Shown in pieces: positions 8,166-16,940 of a stretch of 35,014 bases of DNA; position 1 is the first letter of the stretch; each line of letters starts with the position of its first letter. The DNA comes from Ferruginibacter sp. (lineage in GTDB: Bacteria; Bacteroidota; Bacteroidia; Chitinophagales; Chitinophagaceae), in NCBI GenBank assembly GCA_025351645.1, contig JANXVN010000300.1, positions 1 to 35,014 of the forward strand, written 5' to 3'. Position numbers and translations under genes: made by a program. The notes beneath the pieces are model-generated. The model ran no database searches, was not told the DNA's origin, and saw nothing but the letters and a program-made list of their open reading frames with translations.

Positions 8166-8891
8166 TTACTTGACTGTCATGCCTTGTCCTGCTTTGGTTA
8201 ATTTATTTATCGGCACCATCTCCATCCTCCTGCATTCCACTTCGCTGCCTTCTGCCTGAAACGCAATATGCCCCTCAGTTACAGAACAGCCATACCCATC
8301 ATTCACCAAATCGCCATTAACCCATACACGTACCAAATCTTTATAGCACTCTACCGTTAAATTATTCCATTGGCCAAGTAGTTTTTCAGAGCTGTCCGTT
8401 AAATTTTTTATTCGCCTGCTTTTCCCTTCCGTAATACCCCAATCTTTTTTAGGCCCACGGCGGGCTTCCATATCCGGCACGTTTATATTTTCTACAATGC
8501 ACCAAAAATCGCCTGCATTATCATGTTCCATCTGCACCTCCAACGATTTTGGGAACATTTTATACAAAGCCCTTGGCGTAGAAGCATGCACCAATAGTCC
8601 ACTATTGCCAGGCTTGCCAGGAAACCGGTATTCCACCACCAGCCTATAATTTTTATAAACAGAATCCGTAATAAGGTGCCCCTGCGGCGTACCGAGGCTT
8701 ACCAGCATGCCATTACGCACAATAAATGGGTTCCTTGCCAATGCATTGGTATCCATCTCCGGCACATCTACATGCCAGCCGGCTAAATCTTTTCCATTAA
8801 AAAGAGAGTGGGATTGTGCATCAGCAACAATAATAAAAAAAATAGCAGCAAGCAGGAGAAAATATTTCCTCCGATTTTTTTTCATCAGCAT
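8166..8891 (-). CDS. Secreted DUF1080 protein (3-keto-glycoside hydrolase family)
   Basis: 241 residues from the ATG at 8891. An upstream in-frame ATG at 9092 would add 67 residues that read as intergenic DNA and would bury the signal peptide, so the inner start is preferred. The signal peptide ends at ADA/Q (25/26). One lectin-like beta-sandwich follows, with LFNGKDLAGW (30-39), PGKPGNSGLLVHA, SLEVQMEHDNAGDFWC and HIAFQAEGSEVECRRMEMVPI. Characterised family members act on 3-keto-glycosides or 3-keto-disaccharides, completing cleavage after oxidation at C3. It lies between the PQQ dehydrogenase and GH78 genes, preceded by a 547-bp gap. Family assignment is firm; substrate is unknown. Confidence 0.9.
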   Translation of the reverse strand: MLMKKNRRKYFLLLAAIFFIIVADAQSHSLFNGKDLAGWHVDVPEMDTNALARNPFIVRNGMLVSLGTPQGHLITDSVYKNYRLVVEYRFPGKPGNSGLLVHASTPRALYKMFPKSLEVQMEHDNAGDFWCIVENINVPDMEARRGPKKDWGITEGKSRRIKNLTDSSEKLLGQWNNLTVECYKDLVRVWVNGDLVNDGYGCSVTEGHIAFQAEGSEVECRRMEMVPINKLTKAGQGMTVK

Positions 8892-8984
8892 AGCAATATT
8901 TTTAAAGATAAATAATGTTGTTTTCACTCGAAATTTCGGTGTACTAATATATGCTTTTTGTATTGGAATGTTGTAGCAATTATG

Positions 8985-9021
8985 CATGCATTGCCCGGGC
9001 TTAAGCCCGAGGCTATGCATG
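8985..9021. repeat. Large GC-rich hairpin in the 547-bp gap
   Basis: CATGCAT (8985-8991) pairs with ATGCATG (9015-9021), GCC with GGC, and CGGGC (8996-9000) with GCCCG (9005-9009) around a TTAA loop. Only a T-T mismatch and one bulged A interrupt the stem. It lies in the gene-free stretch 8892-9438, about 95 bp upstream of the DUF1080 start. There is no adjacent T-tract. It could be a repeat-type hairpin or an mRNA processing structure. Confidence 0.5.
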
Positions 9022-9254
9022 GGCGGGAAAATAAATAAATTTATTGCCCAGGCTAATACAGCAGCCATGGTAATCATTGTTGTGTCACTCACTTTTACGG
9101 CATACCTTTATTCAGCTCTTCCTCAATTTGCTACTTTATTATTTACTTGAGAAGTAAGCGTACTTAAACCCAAAGAACTCCGAATCAATCTGATTGGATG
9201 CAAAGGGCCTCACTTTAATTTAAGCATTTGTGTTGGCGGGCATAGCTAATGGGT

Positions 9255-9322
9255 AACCGCTACGCGGTATTTTTGACTTTAATAAATTTGTTGCTACAAA
9301 CAGGTAGCACCTACGGCGCAAA
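9255..9322 (+). repeat. Tandem hairpin repeat (CTACAAACAGGT family)
   Basis: ACCGC-TAC-GCGGT (9256-9268) and GCACC..GGCGC (9307-9319) are two short hairpins about 51 bp apart. The second is preceded by CTACAAACAGGT. The same unit and spacing recur within 401-640. Together with the hairpin at 8985-9021 this is all the structure I see in 8892-9438; the rest of that gap shows no gene. Confidence 0.55.
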
Positions 9323-9438
9323 TAAAATGACTCGAAGATGCATTTAGCAGATTTCCCCACTCAACAAAACTGCCTTTGCGCCATTGCACCTTACGTCTTT
9401 GTATGTAACTTGGTTAGTGCGCTTTGCGTGAAAATATA

Positions 9439-11547
9439 TTACGGCAAAGCAAAAGCCACCACCTTGTTCCCTTTAGGCGTACCTAATTTTTCGCCACCAC
9501 AGGCTAGTACTAGATACTGTCTGCCATTAACGCTATACATCGCCGGTGTTGCAAAAGACGCCGCCGGCAGTTGTGCCTGCCACAATAATTTACCGCTGTT
9601 TTTATTATAGGCGCGGAACATGCCATCCTTTGTTGCGGCTATTAAAAGCAAGCCATTTTCAGTCACTATAGGGCCACCATAATTTTCGCATCCGGTAGGG
9701 TTAGTATCCTGGTTGGGCAAGGTTGGCGTAGTGCCAAAAGGTACGTGCCAAAGCTGTTGGCCGGTATTTAGGTCAATGGCTGTAAGTGTTCCCCATGGCG
9801 GATTTATGCCAGGCAGGCCCTTGTCATCCAAAAACTTCTGGTAGCCGGAATGCTTGTACAAATCCTGGTGTGTGTTAGCCAGGTTGGCAGACATGGCTTC
9901 TTTCTTTTCTGTGCCAAATAAATAATCAACAACACGTTGCTGATCGTCTTTTGATATGTTGTTAAAAGCGGGCATCATGCCCTTGCCATTACTAATTATT
10001 TGATGCACATATTGTTGCGTGCTCTTTTGCGGCACAGTAGTTAAATTAGGGTAACCGCTTGTAGCATTGCCCATCCTATCCTTACCATGGCAGCCGCTGC
10101 AATAACTGGAATACAACTGTTTGCCTGCAGATACCTGTACTGCTCCTTTGCCCGCCACAACAGCTGTAGCAGCTTGTTTTTCAACTTTTAAATACCAGGC
10201 CATTTCGTTAGCGTTAACATACAATATGCCTTTGAAAGGGTCTGCGGCAGCACCGCCCCATTCCGCACCGCCATCGTAGCCAGGAAACAATAAAACATTG
10301 CTGGTATCTGGTGGCCCAAACAACCTTCTATCTGCTGCTAAAAATTTTTGTTTCAGTTCTTCTTTATTGGCTGCATAAGGGCTTATGTCGTTTTCAGTAA
10401 GCTGCCAGGCAGCCCTTGCATAAGGTTTTGGCAAAGAGGGTATGGGCTGAGTAGGCCAGGCTTGCTCACCCGGCACCAGCGATGCAGGCACTTCTGTTTC
10501 GATGATGGGAAATAAGGAGTGGCCAGTGTTGCGGTCCAGCACAAAAGTATAGCCTTGCTTGGTTACCTGTGCCACCGCATCTATTTGCTGGCCATTTTTA
10601 GTTACGGTAATAAGGTTTGGCGGTGCCGGTGGGTCACGGTCCCAAAGGTCGTGGTGGATCATTTGAAAATGCCATTTGTAGGCACCATCATCCGCATTAA
10701 GCGCCAGCAGGCAGTTAGCGTAAAGGTTGGCGCCATTTCTATTAGCACCATAAAAATCTGGCGCAGCCGAACCTAAAGGAATAAAAAGGGTGCCTGTTTT
10801 TTTATCCAGCGCCATGCCTGCCCAATTATTTACGGCACCAATATTTTCATTTTTATAAGCATCCTTCGGCCAGGTATCATACCCTTTTTCGCCGGGCTGG
10901 GGAATGGTATGAAAAGTCCACATCAGCTTGCCGGTACGGGTATCAAACGCCCTTACATGGCCGGGCGCCGCGCCTGCATCTTCCGCCACACGAACGGGCA
11001 TTATAATGAGATTTTTATAAATTGTGCCAGGTGTAGTGCTGGTGATAAATTTATCTTTTGCTTCATCGGGCAGCCCGGTATGCAGGTCTAATTTTCCGTT
11101 ATTGCCGAATGTTGAAACCAGTTTTCCGGTGGTGGCATTTAAGGCAATAAGGTTTTGGCCTGCTGTATAAAAAATGCGTTTATCATCGCCATCTTCCCAA
11201 TAAGCAACTCCCCTGCAGGAATTGCTGGCAACTACTGAATCTTTATATATCCAGCGCTGCTTACCGGTTGCGGCATCTAGTGCAAAAGCCTTCAAACCCA
11301 CTGTAACACCATATAAAACGTCATTCACCATTATCGGGCTCATCTGCATCTGGCCAGTATCGGGCGCATCGTACATCCATGCAATGGCAAGCTGCTTTAC
11401 GTTATTGGTATCAATTTGTGTTAAGGTAGAATAATGGTTACGGTCGGGGCCGCCAAGGTATTCGCTCCAGGTATTATACTTATTTTTTGGGGTTGATGTG
11501 CAGCCTGCAACTAACAAGAGCAGTAATAAAGTATTTCTATTTTTCAT
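9439..11547 (-). CDS. PQQ-dependent dehydrogenase lipoprotein with built-in cytochrome c
   Basis: 702 residues. The signal peptide ends in a lipobox (VAGC), giving lipidated Cys16, so the protein is membrane-anchored in the periplasm. The rest is a quinoprotein beta-propeller like those of glucose and alcohol dehydrogenases. HHDLWDRD (298-305) matches the motif that contains the active-site Asp in membrane glucose dehydrogenase. A cytochrome c domain interrupts the propeller at about 470-550: CSGCH at 483-487 binds heme, and Met525 in GMMPAF is the likely sixth ligand. The last propeller blades follow (TGCENYGGPIV, SGKLLWQAQLP). The enzyme would oxidise a sugar or alcohol with PQQ and pass electrons through its own heme. 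No PQQ synthesis genes are in the window. Substrate unknown. Confidence 0.92.
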   Translation of the reverse strand: MKNRNTLLLLLLVAGCTSTPKNKYNTWSEYLGGPDRNHYSTLTQIDTNNVKQLAIAWMYDAPDTGQMQMSPIMVNDVLYGVTVGLKAFALDAATGKQRWIYKDSVVASNSCRGVAYWEDGDDKRIFYTAGQNLIALNATTGKLVSTFGNNGKLDLHTGLPDEAKDKFITSTTPGTIYKNLIIMPVRVAEDAGAAPGHVRAFDTRTGKLMWTFHTIPQPGEKGYDTWPKDAYKNENIGAVNNWAGMALDKKTGTLFIPLGSAAPDFYGANRNGANLYANCLLALNADDGAYKWHFQMIHHDLWDRDPPAPPNLITVTKNGQQIDAVAQVTKQGYTFVLDRNTGHSLFPIIETEVPASLVPGEQAWPTQPIPSLPKPYARAAWQLTENDISPYAANKEELKQKFLAADRRLFGPPDTSNVLLFPGYDGGAEWGGAAADPFKGILYVNANEMAWYLKVEKQAATAVVAGKGAVQVSAGKQLYSSYCSGCHGKDRMGNATSGYPNLTTVPQKSTQQYVHQIISNGKGMMPAFNNISKDDQQRVVDYLFGTEKKEAMSANLANTHQDLYKHSGYQKFLDDKGLPGINPPWGTLTAIDLNTGQQLWHVPFGTTPTLPNQDTNPTGCENYGGPIVTENGLLLIAATKDGMFRAYNKNSGKLLWQAQLPAASFATPAMYSVNGRQYLVLACGGEKLGTPKGNKVVAFALP

Positions 11548-11641
11548 CGTAGCAAGTATCGTTAGGTGTTAAAATACAATTAGCTATTACAGTTCCAAAC
11601 CATAATAGCTAATTGCTCATTTATTAATTTTTATATTCCTT

Positions 11642-12523
11642 TTACTTCTTCAGCTTTGCTACCTGATCATCATAAAATTTTACAGTTGCAATTACATCGG
11701 GCAAGCTGTTGTACCAGTTAGATTCATGCTCAATAGAGAACATGCCTTTAAAATTTTGTCTTTTTAATTCAGCAAAGGCCGGGGCAAAATCTATCACGCC
11801 TTTTCCAACTACGGTATCAGCAGCGTCGGTTTTGTTGAAGGTTACGATATCCTTTAAATGCACGCCGTAAATATGGCCTTCCAATTTTTTCAGGCAATCA
11901 ACAATGTTTAAGCCGTTGCGTGCCCAGTGGCCAAGGTCGGCGCAGGAGCCAATATTTTTATGCCCCTTAATTGCGGCCAGCACTGAATCCGGGCTCCAGT
12001 ACATGTTTGGTTTTGGATGGTCGTGTATGGCTAGTTTAATGTTGTAAACGCCAGCAAGGCTGTCTGCCATATCCCACTGGCTCTTTATTGGTTCGCAGGT
12101 AATATAGCTTAGCCCAAAATATTTTGCGAGCTCAAAAGCCTTTACCCATTCTTCTTTATTTTGAGGTACGATAACGCCCATGGCTACCATTTGTATGTGG
12201 TGCTGCGCTAACAGGCCTTTTAATTTTGTACGTCCGCTATCTGTCATGTTAATGCCAAAAGCTTCTTTACTTGTCTTATCAATTTGCTGGCCCCAAAATG
12301 CCTCTACGTATTTTACGCCCGCACTATCGACTTTGGCTAAAGCTTCTGCTTGCGTAAATACGCGGAACGTCCATAGCTGAACACCTATTTTCCAGTCACT
12401 GGTAACGGATGCGCTATCAGTATTAGTTGCAGCAGCAGTTGCTGGCGGAGTTGAGCCGCTGTTACAAGCCGCAAAAAAAGTGATGGCTATCAAGCCACAA
12501 AAAAGAAGGGATCTGTTTTTCAT
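11642..12523 (-). CDS. Lipoprotein sugar isomerase/epimerase-like TIM barrel
   Basis: 293 residues of the AP-endonuclease-2/xylose-isomerase-like family. Unusually for an isomerase, it starts with a lipoprotein signal (FFAAC, lipidated Cys20) and a Ser/Thr/Ala-rich linker to about residue 42, so it should act in the periplasm. The barrel begins at WKIGVQLWTFR. Candidate metal and active-site residues lie in CEP (Glu144), IHDHP (167-170), DLGHW (Asp197, His199), HLKD (His222, Asp225) and IEHE (Glu265, Glu267). Relatives act as epimerases, isomerases or, in 3-keto-glycoside routes, eliminating enzymes. It lies 94 bp upstream of the PQQ dehydrogenase on the same strand, suggesting joint work on one oxidised sugar. 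The reaction itself cannot be read from sequence. Confidence 0.88.
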   Translation of the reverse strand: MKNRSLLFCGLIAITFFAACNSGSTPPATAAATNTDSASVTSDWKIGVQLWTFRVFTQAEALAKVDSAGVKYVEAFWGQQIDKTSKEAFGINMTDSGRTKLKGLLAQHHIQMVAMGVIVPQNKEEWVKAFELAKYFGLSYITCEPIKSQWDMADSLAGVYNIKLAIHDHPKPNMYWSPDSVLAAIKGHKNIGSCADLGHWARNGLNIVDCLKKLEGHIYGVHLKDIVTFNKTDAADTVVGKGVIDFAPAFAELKRQNFKGMFSIEHESNWYNSLPDVIATVKFYDDQVAKLKK

Positions 12524-12698
12524 TTACTGAAGTTTTGTATAAAATAAATATGGTGACAACCGGCATACAATATACTACTAATGCAGGTTTCTACAAAGAG
12601 ATTATCTCGCTGGGATAAAATACAAGTGCACCATCTTTTAATAAGGCCCCTCATGAAGCATAACAATAAAAGGAAAATTGAATAGCTCCAGCTGCTGG

Positions 12699-13859
12699 CT
12701 AATTTATTTCCAACAGATCTTTGGATGGTAATTTTGGAAAAGCCCTGTGCGGTTCCGTCTGGTACCAAAACACGGTAGATGCAATATCATCCTGCAAGGG
12801 AAGATAGCGGCCTTCGCTGCGCCATCCTAGTGCCTGTATGGTAACTTTTAAATCTTTTTCAAAACGGATAGGGTCGGTAATATGCCAGCGGTACAAGCCA
12901 AAACGTTGCGATGCTTCGTAATGCCCATCGCCTTTTAACACCTGCGGCATGCCCGCATACGGAGTAGAAAATTCTGTATAATTTTCCTGATCTACCCCGG
13001 CATCATTCTTTTTACGGGTATCAAAATCGTAGGAGCCGCAAAAATAATCCTCGGTTCCGGTGCCGCAAACGGTAGGGTAATCTGTATCGCCATCTATAAA
13101 GAATTTAATCTCGCCTTCGCCCCACCAGCCGTTGTTGTGTACACCCCAGGCAATGTAAGTGCCAACGTATTGCCCTTTGCCTTTTATGCTATCTACAAGT
13201 GTACAATTTTGTTTGTAAGGCAATGGGTTTACCCTATGGAACTGCGCATGAAAATAGCCTGCATCGGCCGGCACATCGGTTAAAATATAATCTACCTGAT
13301 AATACAGCACCATATCTGCTTTATCAATATTCTCCATAGTTATTTTACACTTTTTTCTAAAGGGCATTGGCCAGTAACAATTAAACGCACTGCCCGGGTT
13401 AACACAAACCGCCAGCGATTGAAGGGGAGAATATTTGCCCCAGCCCATGCCGAAAAAATCGCCTACGGGCACTTCCACCGAAGGAGTTGTTTCATCATCC
13501 CAATAAAACCTTACAATAGAATAGCGCCAGTTGCCGGTTGGCGTCATCCAGATATGCTGTATGGAGCCAGCACTATTTATTTCGGCAACAGTGTAAGTTG
13601 TGCCGGCTTTAATTACCACACTCGGACTAACCTTTCACCCCTGGCCTAGATCTCTTGAAGCTTCCGCGCCTGTGCCAGTTGTTGCCCTACCGCCACCACC
13701 TTTTGCACCATTAAAATTTTCGGGGCTAATAGACCGTGTCTTCGCATCGCTTAGCTTATAAAGGTTGCCCATATTGCTTTCTATGCCATTGAACTTTTGT
13801 GCCAGCAAACTATTACAGGCAATAACACAAAAAAATAAACTAAAGGTAATTTTTTGCAT
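12699..13859 (-). pseudogene. DUF2961 / GH172-like protein with in-frame TGA
   Basis: A 386-codon gene in one continuous frame except for TGA at 13635-13637 (codon 75). The first part has a signal peptide (to about LLA/Q, residue 20) and ISPENFNGAKGGGG. The second resumes as KVSPSVVIKAG and continues to the end. Relatives usually read LGQGWK here, so the codon was most likely TGG (Trp). DUF2961 includes GH172 enzymes that act on alpha-D-fructofuranosyl or alpha-D-arabinofuranosyl links. Conserved acidic motifs GEGEIKF (Glu248/Glu250) and GTGTEDYF (Glu270) are intact. No other lesion is visible, so inactivation is recent, or the base is an error. A GTG at 13619 could start only a fragment without a signal peptide. 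Confidence 0.85.
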
Positions 13860-13935
13860 GATGTAGATTTAGCCTCCCTACCCTCTAAAGGAGAGTTGTT
13901 AGAGCATTAAGCTTGAAGGTAAATTACGAAAAAAA

Positions 13936-15270
13936 TTAAACAATTGGTGCAACCAGCAGCGCATCATCTTCACTTGTAATTATCGGTGGCATTAACTGGC
14001 TTTCATCAATTTTATACCCTCTCCAGCCAAAGAAAAAGATAGTGGCAAAACAAACCATTGGCACAATATAAGATATCTGGATGCTGCCGGTTGAATCAGA
14101 TATCCTGCCCATGATAAAAGGCACTACGCCCCCGCCTACAATTGACATCACTAAAAAAGATGAAGCAATTTTTGCTTCTTCGCCAAGCCCTTTTATGCCG
14201 AGCGCAAATATTGTTGGGAACATGATAGACATAAAGAATGGCACCGGCAGCAATGCATACACGGCTAATTTACCTGAAGAAGCTATTGCAATGCCTAACA
14301 ACAAAACATTCATAAAAGCATAGAAGGAAAGCAGCTTTGATGGCTTGATATATTTCATAAAAAAGGTACCGCTAAAACGGCCCAGCATAAAGCCAACCAT
14401 GGCAATACCGCCCCACCAGTATGCGGCCGTTTTCTCCGGCAATATCATGGTGTATCTTGAAAACTTTATAAAAAAACTGCCTACGCCAACCTGAGCGCCA
14501 ACGGAACAAAACTCCGCAATGACCGCCCACCGTACATGCTTGTACCTAAACACTTTTAACGAGAATGACTTGTCGCCATGGCCATCAACTTCTGCTACGT
14601 CGTCTTCTTTTATTTCGGGCAAACGCGTAAACATGAAAAAGATGGTTACCAGCAACACTACGCCAGCAATAACCATGTAGGGAATTTTGATGGTGCCAGC
14701 CTCGAAAGAAAGGTAGTTGTTTAATTGCTGGACAGGCATTTGCTTAAGCTCTTCCGGCGTGTGTTCTATGCCGGATAAAATAAACTTACCGCCAATGATA
14801 GGTGCGATAAAAGCGCCCACGCCATTAAAAGACTGGGCAAAATTTAAACGTTGCTCTGCCGTTGCTTTGTCGCCTAAACGGGTAATGTATGGGTTGGCTA
14901 CAGTTTCTAAAAAAGTAGCGCCGCTGGCGATGATAAACAAGGCAAACAAAAAAAATGGGTAACTGCGTACAGACGCCGCCGGTATAAACAAAGCTGCCCC
15001 CAGCGCATATAAAAGCAAGCCAAATATGATGCCTTTTTTATAGCCATACTTATGCATGAACCAGCCCGCAGGCAAAGCCACTAAAAAGTACCCGAGGTAA
15101 ACCGCGCTATCAATAAATGACGACTCTGTATCGGTTAGCTGGCAAGCTTTTTTTAAATGCGGTATTAATATGGGGTTGATGTTATGAAGGAACGCCCATA
15201 GAAAAAACAGGCTTGTAATTAATGCAAATGCAATGGTATTATTGGCTGTTGTTTTATTTGTTTTTGGCAT
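13936..15270 (-). CDS. FHS-type sugar permease (FucP-like, MFS)
   Basis: 444 residues, a polytopic inner-membrane protein with about 12 predicted hydrophobic segments. It has the marks of the fucose-galactose-hexose branch of the major facilitator superfamily: FFLWAFLHNINPILIPHLKK near the N-terminus, then ASGATFLETVANPYITRLGD and QSFNGVGAFIAPIIGG. These proteins import L-fucose, glucose, galactose or related sugars with protons. Its place in a cluster of secreted glycosidases fits uptake of released monosaccharide. The DUF2961 gene starts 76 bp downstream on the same strand. Fucose itself cannot be inferred from sequence alone. Confidence 0.9.
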   Translation of the reverse strand: MPKTNKTTANNTIAFALITSLFFLWAFLHNINPILIPHLKKACQLTDTESSFIDSAVYLGYFLVALPAGWFMHKYGYKKGIIFGLLLYALGAALFIPAASVRSYPFFLFALFIIASGATFLETVANPYITRLGDKATAEQRLNFAQSFNGVGAFIAPIIGGKFILSGIEHTPEELKQMPVQQLNNYLSFEAGTIKIPYMVIAGVVLLVTIFFMFTRLPEIKEDDVAEVDGHGDKSFSLKVFRYKHVRWAVIAEFCSVGAQVGVGSFFIKFSRYTMILPEKTAAYWWGGIAMVGFMLGRFSGTFFMKYIKPSKLLSFYAFMNVLLLGIAIASSGKLAVYALLPVPFFMSIMFPTIFALGIKGLGEEAKIASSFLVMSIVGGGVVPFIMGRISDSTGSIQISYIVPMVCFATIFFFGWRGYKIDESQLMPPIITSEDDALLVAPIV

Positions 15271-15382
15271 AGATTAATCGTTAAGCGATTGATATTTTAA
15301 GAGGCGCTTGGTATTTTATTGCTATAAAGATAACAGTACAAATGATAGTTCCATCACAACGGTATAAATTAATCTGCTTAAA

Positions 15383-16723
15383 TTATTCCAATTTTAAATT
15401 TAAGGCATATAGATATCCATCCGCGCTGCCAACATACAAAACTTTTGCCGCAACAATTGGCGAGGAGGCTATGGACCCTAGCTGGTAAAAATTGTCCATC
15501 ACTTTTTTATTGTTGGCATACAAATACAAGTCGGTATTTTTTGCGGCGTACATAAAATTAAGCGTATCGTTTTTTAAAATGGAGCCAGCATACTTTTTTC
15601 TTGAAGCGGTTGAAAAAGTAGCCCGTTTTTTTTCTGGCGCATTGATATCAATGGAAAACATATTACCCGTAAAATCGCCAATATATGCTGTGCTACCGAC
15701 TATTGCAGGCTTGCCAAAAACGTAGCCATTTGTTTTAAACCTAAATTTTTCTTTTCCGGTGGCTGCATCTAAGGCCAACAATAAAAAGGTATCCGAAGTG
15801 CCTACATACAATACATTGTTGCTGATAGTTACCGAGCTTATCACCCATGAATTTTGAGCATCGTATTTCCATACAACACGGCCGGTTGCCGCATTTAAGG
15901 CATATAAATGAGCATCCCTTGCGCCAAAATACACTATGCCATTTTGTATAGTGGCAGTAGCCTGAATGCCCGTCATGGCCAATTGGGCACCCGTTTTAAA
16001 TTTCCATTTTTGTTTGCCGGTAGCGGCGTCAATAGCATACAAATAGGTATCCCAACTGCCTATGTAAATTGTGCCATTATACAAGGCGGGGCTTGCATGT
16101 ATAATGCCGTTAGTAGCAAACTTCCATTTTTGTTGGCCCGTGCGGGCATTTACCGCATACACATTGCCATCACTGCTGCCAAAACATACTGTGGGGCCCT
16201 CATTGCTTTTGTAGATAATGGGCGATGAAAGGAAACAATCCCACAGGTCGTCCATGTACTCGCCTGCGGGCTTCATGCCCCAGTACGATGTATCGCCAAC
16301 ATGTTTTTCGCCACCCGTCTTAAACTTCCATTTTTGTTTGCCGGTAGCTATATCTATAGCATAGTAATACCCATCGTAACTGCCCATATATACATTGCTG
16401 CCATACACAGCAGGCGATGAATGGACGGCACCTGCTGTGGCAAATTTCCATTTTTGTTGGCCGGTTTTTATATTGATGGCGTACAGGCTTTTATCTTCGC
16501 TGCCAATAAATACGATGCCCTTACTGATTGCCGGGGATGAAAATATTTTACCGTTGGTTTTAAAAGCCCATTGTATATTTTTAATAGGCACAAAAGCTTG
16601 GTTGCCGCCCGGTATATGCGACGTATTGTGTTGCAAAGCAATAGCAGCTTTATTTTGGAGTTGTTGGGCATTTGTACAATGGGCAACAAAAAAGCAAATA
16701 AAAAACGGCAGGCAGTGTTTCAT
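15383..16723 (-). CDS. Secreted PQQ-like beta-propeller protein
   Basis: 446 residues with a signal peptide (MKHCLPFFICFFVAHCTNA/Q). The rest is a series of about seven to eight repeats ending in TGxQKWKFxT and starting with motifs like YAIDxATG, the tryptophan-docking signature of PQQ-type eight-bladed propellers. The repeats are visible in DNA too: the complement of CCATTTTTGTTTGCCGG recurs near 16009, 16121, 16331 and 16445. There is no heme motif and no clear set of PQQ-binding residues, so it is probably a BamB-like scaffold or sugar-binding protein, not a dehydrogenase. It is first in the minus-strand cluster, 112 bp before the permease. Confidence 0.85.
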   Translation of the reverse strand: MKHCLPFFICFFVAHCTNAQQLQNKAAIALQHNTSHIPGGNQAFVPIKNIQWAFKTNGKIFSSPAISKGIVFIGSEDKSLYAINIKTGQQKWKFATAGAVHSSPAVYGSNVYMGSYDGYYYAIDIATGKQKWKFKTGGEKHVGDTSYWGMKPAGEYMDDLWDCFLSSPIIYKSNEGPTVCFGSSDGNVYAVNARTGQQKWKFATNGIIHASPALYNGTIYIGSWDTYLYAIDAATGKQKWKFKTGAQLAMTGIQATATIQNGIVYFGARDAHLYALNAATGRVVWKYDAQNSWVISSVTISNNVLYVGTSDTFLLLALDAATGKEKFRFKTNGYVFGKPAIVGSTAYIGDFTGNMFSIDINAPEKKRATFSTASRKKYAGSILKNDTLNFMYAAKNTDLYLYANNKKVMDNFYQLGSIASSPIVAAKVLYVGSADGYLYALNLKLE

Positions 16724-16859
16724 TTATTTTGTATGAGCAAGTAAAAAAATATTCTGAAGGTATTGCTGATAACCTGCTTTATCATTTTTATTTTATTTGC
16801 AGTTACCTTGTATGCCTGATGATATATTGGAAGCTTATGCCTTACAAGGGCATTTATTA

Positions 16860-16892
16860 ACAACGCCCTGCTTAGGTGTAGCGGGGCGTTGT
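16860..16892. terminator. Strong 13-bp hairpin, probable bidirectional terminator
   Basis: ACAACGCCCTGCT (16860-16872) pairs with AGCGGGGCGTTGT (16880-16892) through 13 positions, one of them a G-T wobble, around a 7-base loop. It lies between the frameshifted secreted protein (ends at 16941, minus strand) and the beta-propeller gene (starts at 16723, minus strand). It would separate those transcripts. On the minus strand the following bases are A/T-rich (TAATAAATG) rather than a pure T-run. Confidence 0.65.
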
Positions 16893-16940
16893 ACTATATC
16901 TTTGCAGGTACACCTGTATTTAGGGGCAGAAAAAAACAGG

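Noticed and set aside
8892..9092. 67-residue N-terminal extension of the DUF1080 protein
   Set aside because: It covers a GC-rich hairpin and would place a clear signal peptide inside the protein.
9421..9450. Terminator at the end of the PQQ dehydrogenase gene
   Set aside because: GCTTTGC and GCAAAGC pair, but the stem overlaps the last codons, the loop is long and there is no T-tract.
12660..12698. Terminator hairpin after the DUF2961 gene
   Set aside because: CCAGCTGCTGG can fold only into a short stem without a T-run; too weak to call.
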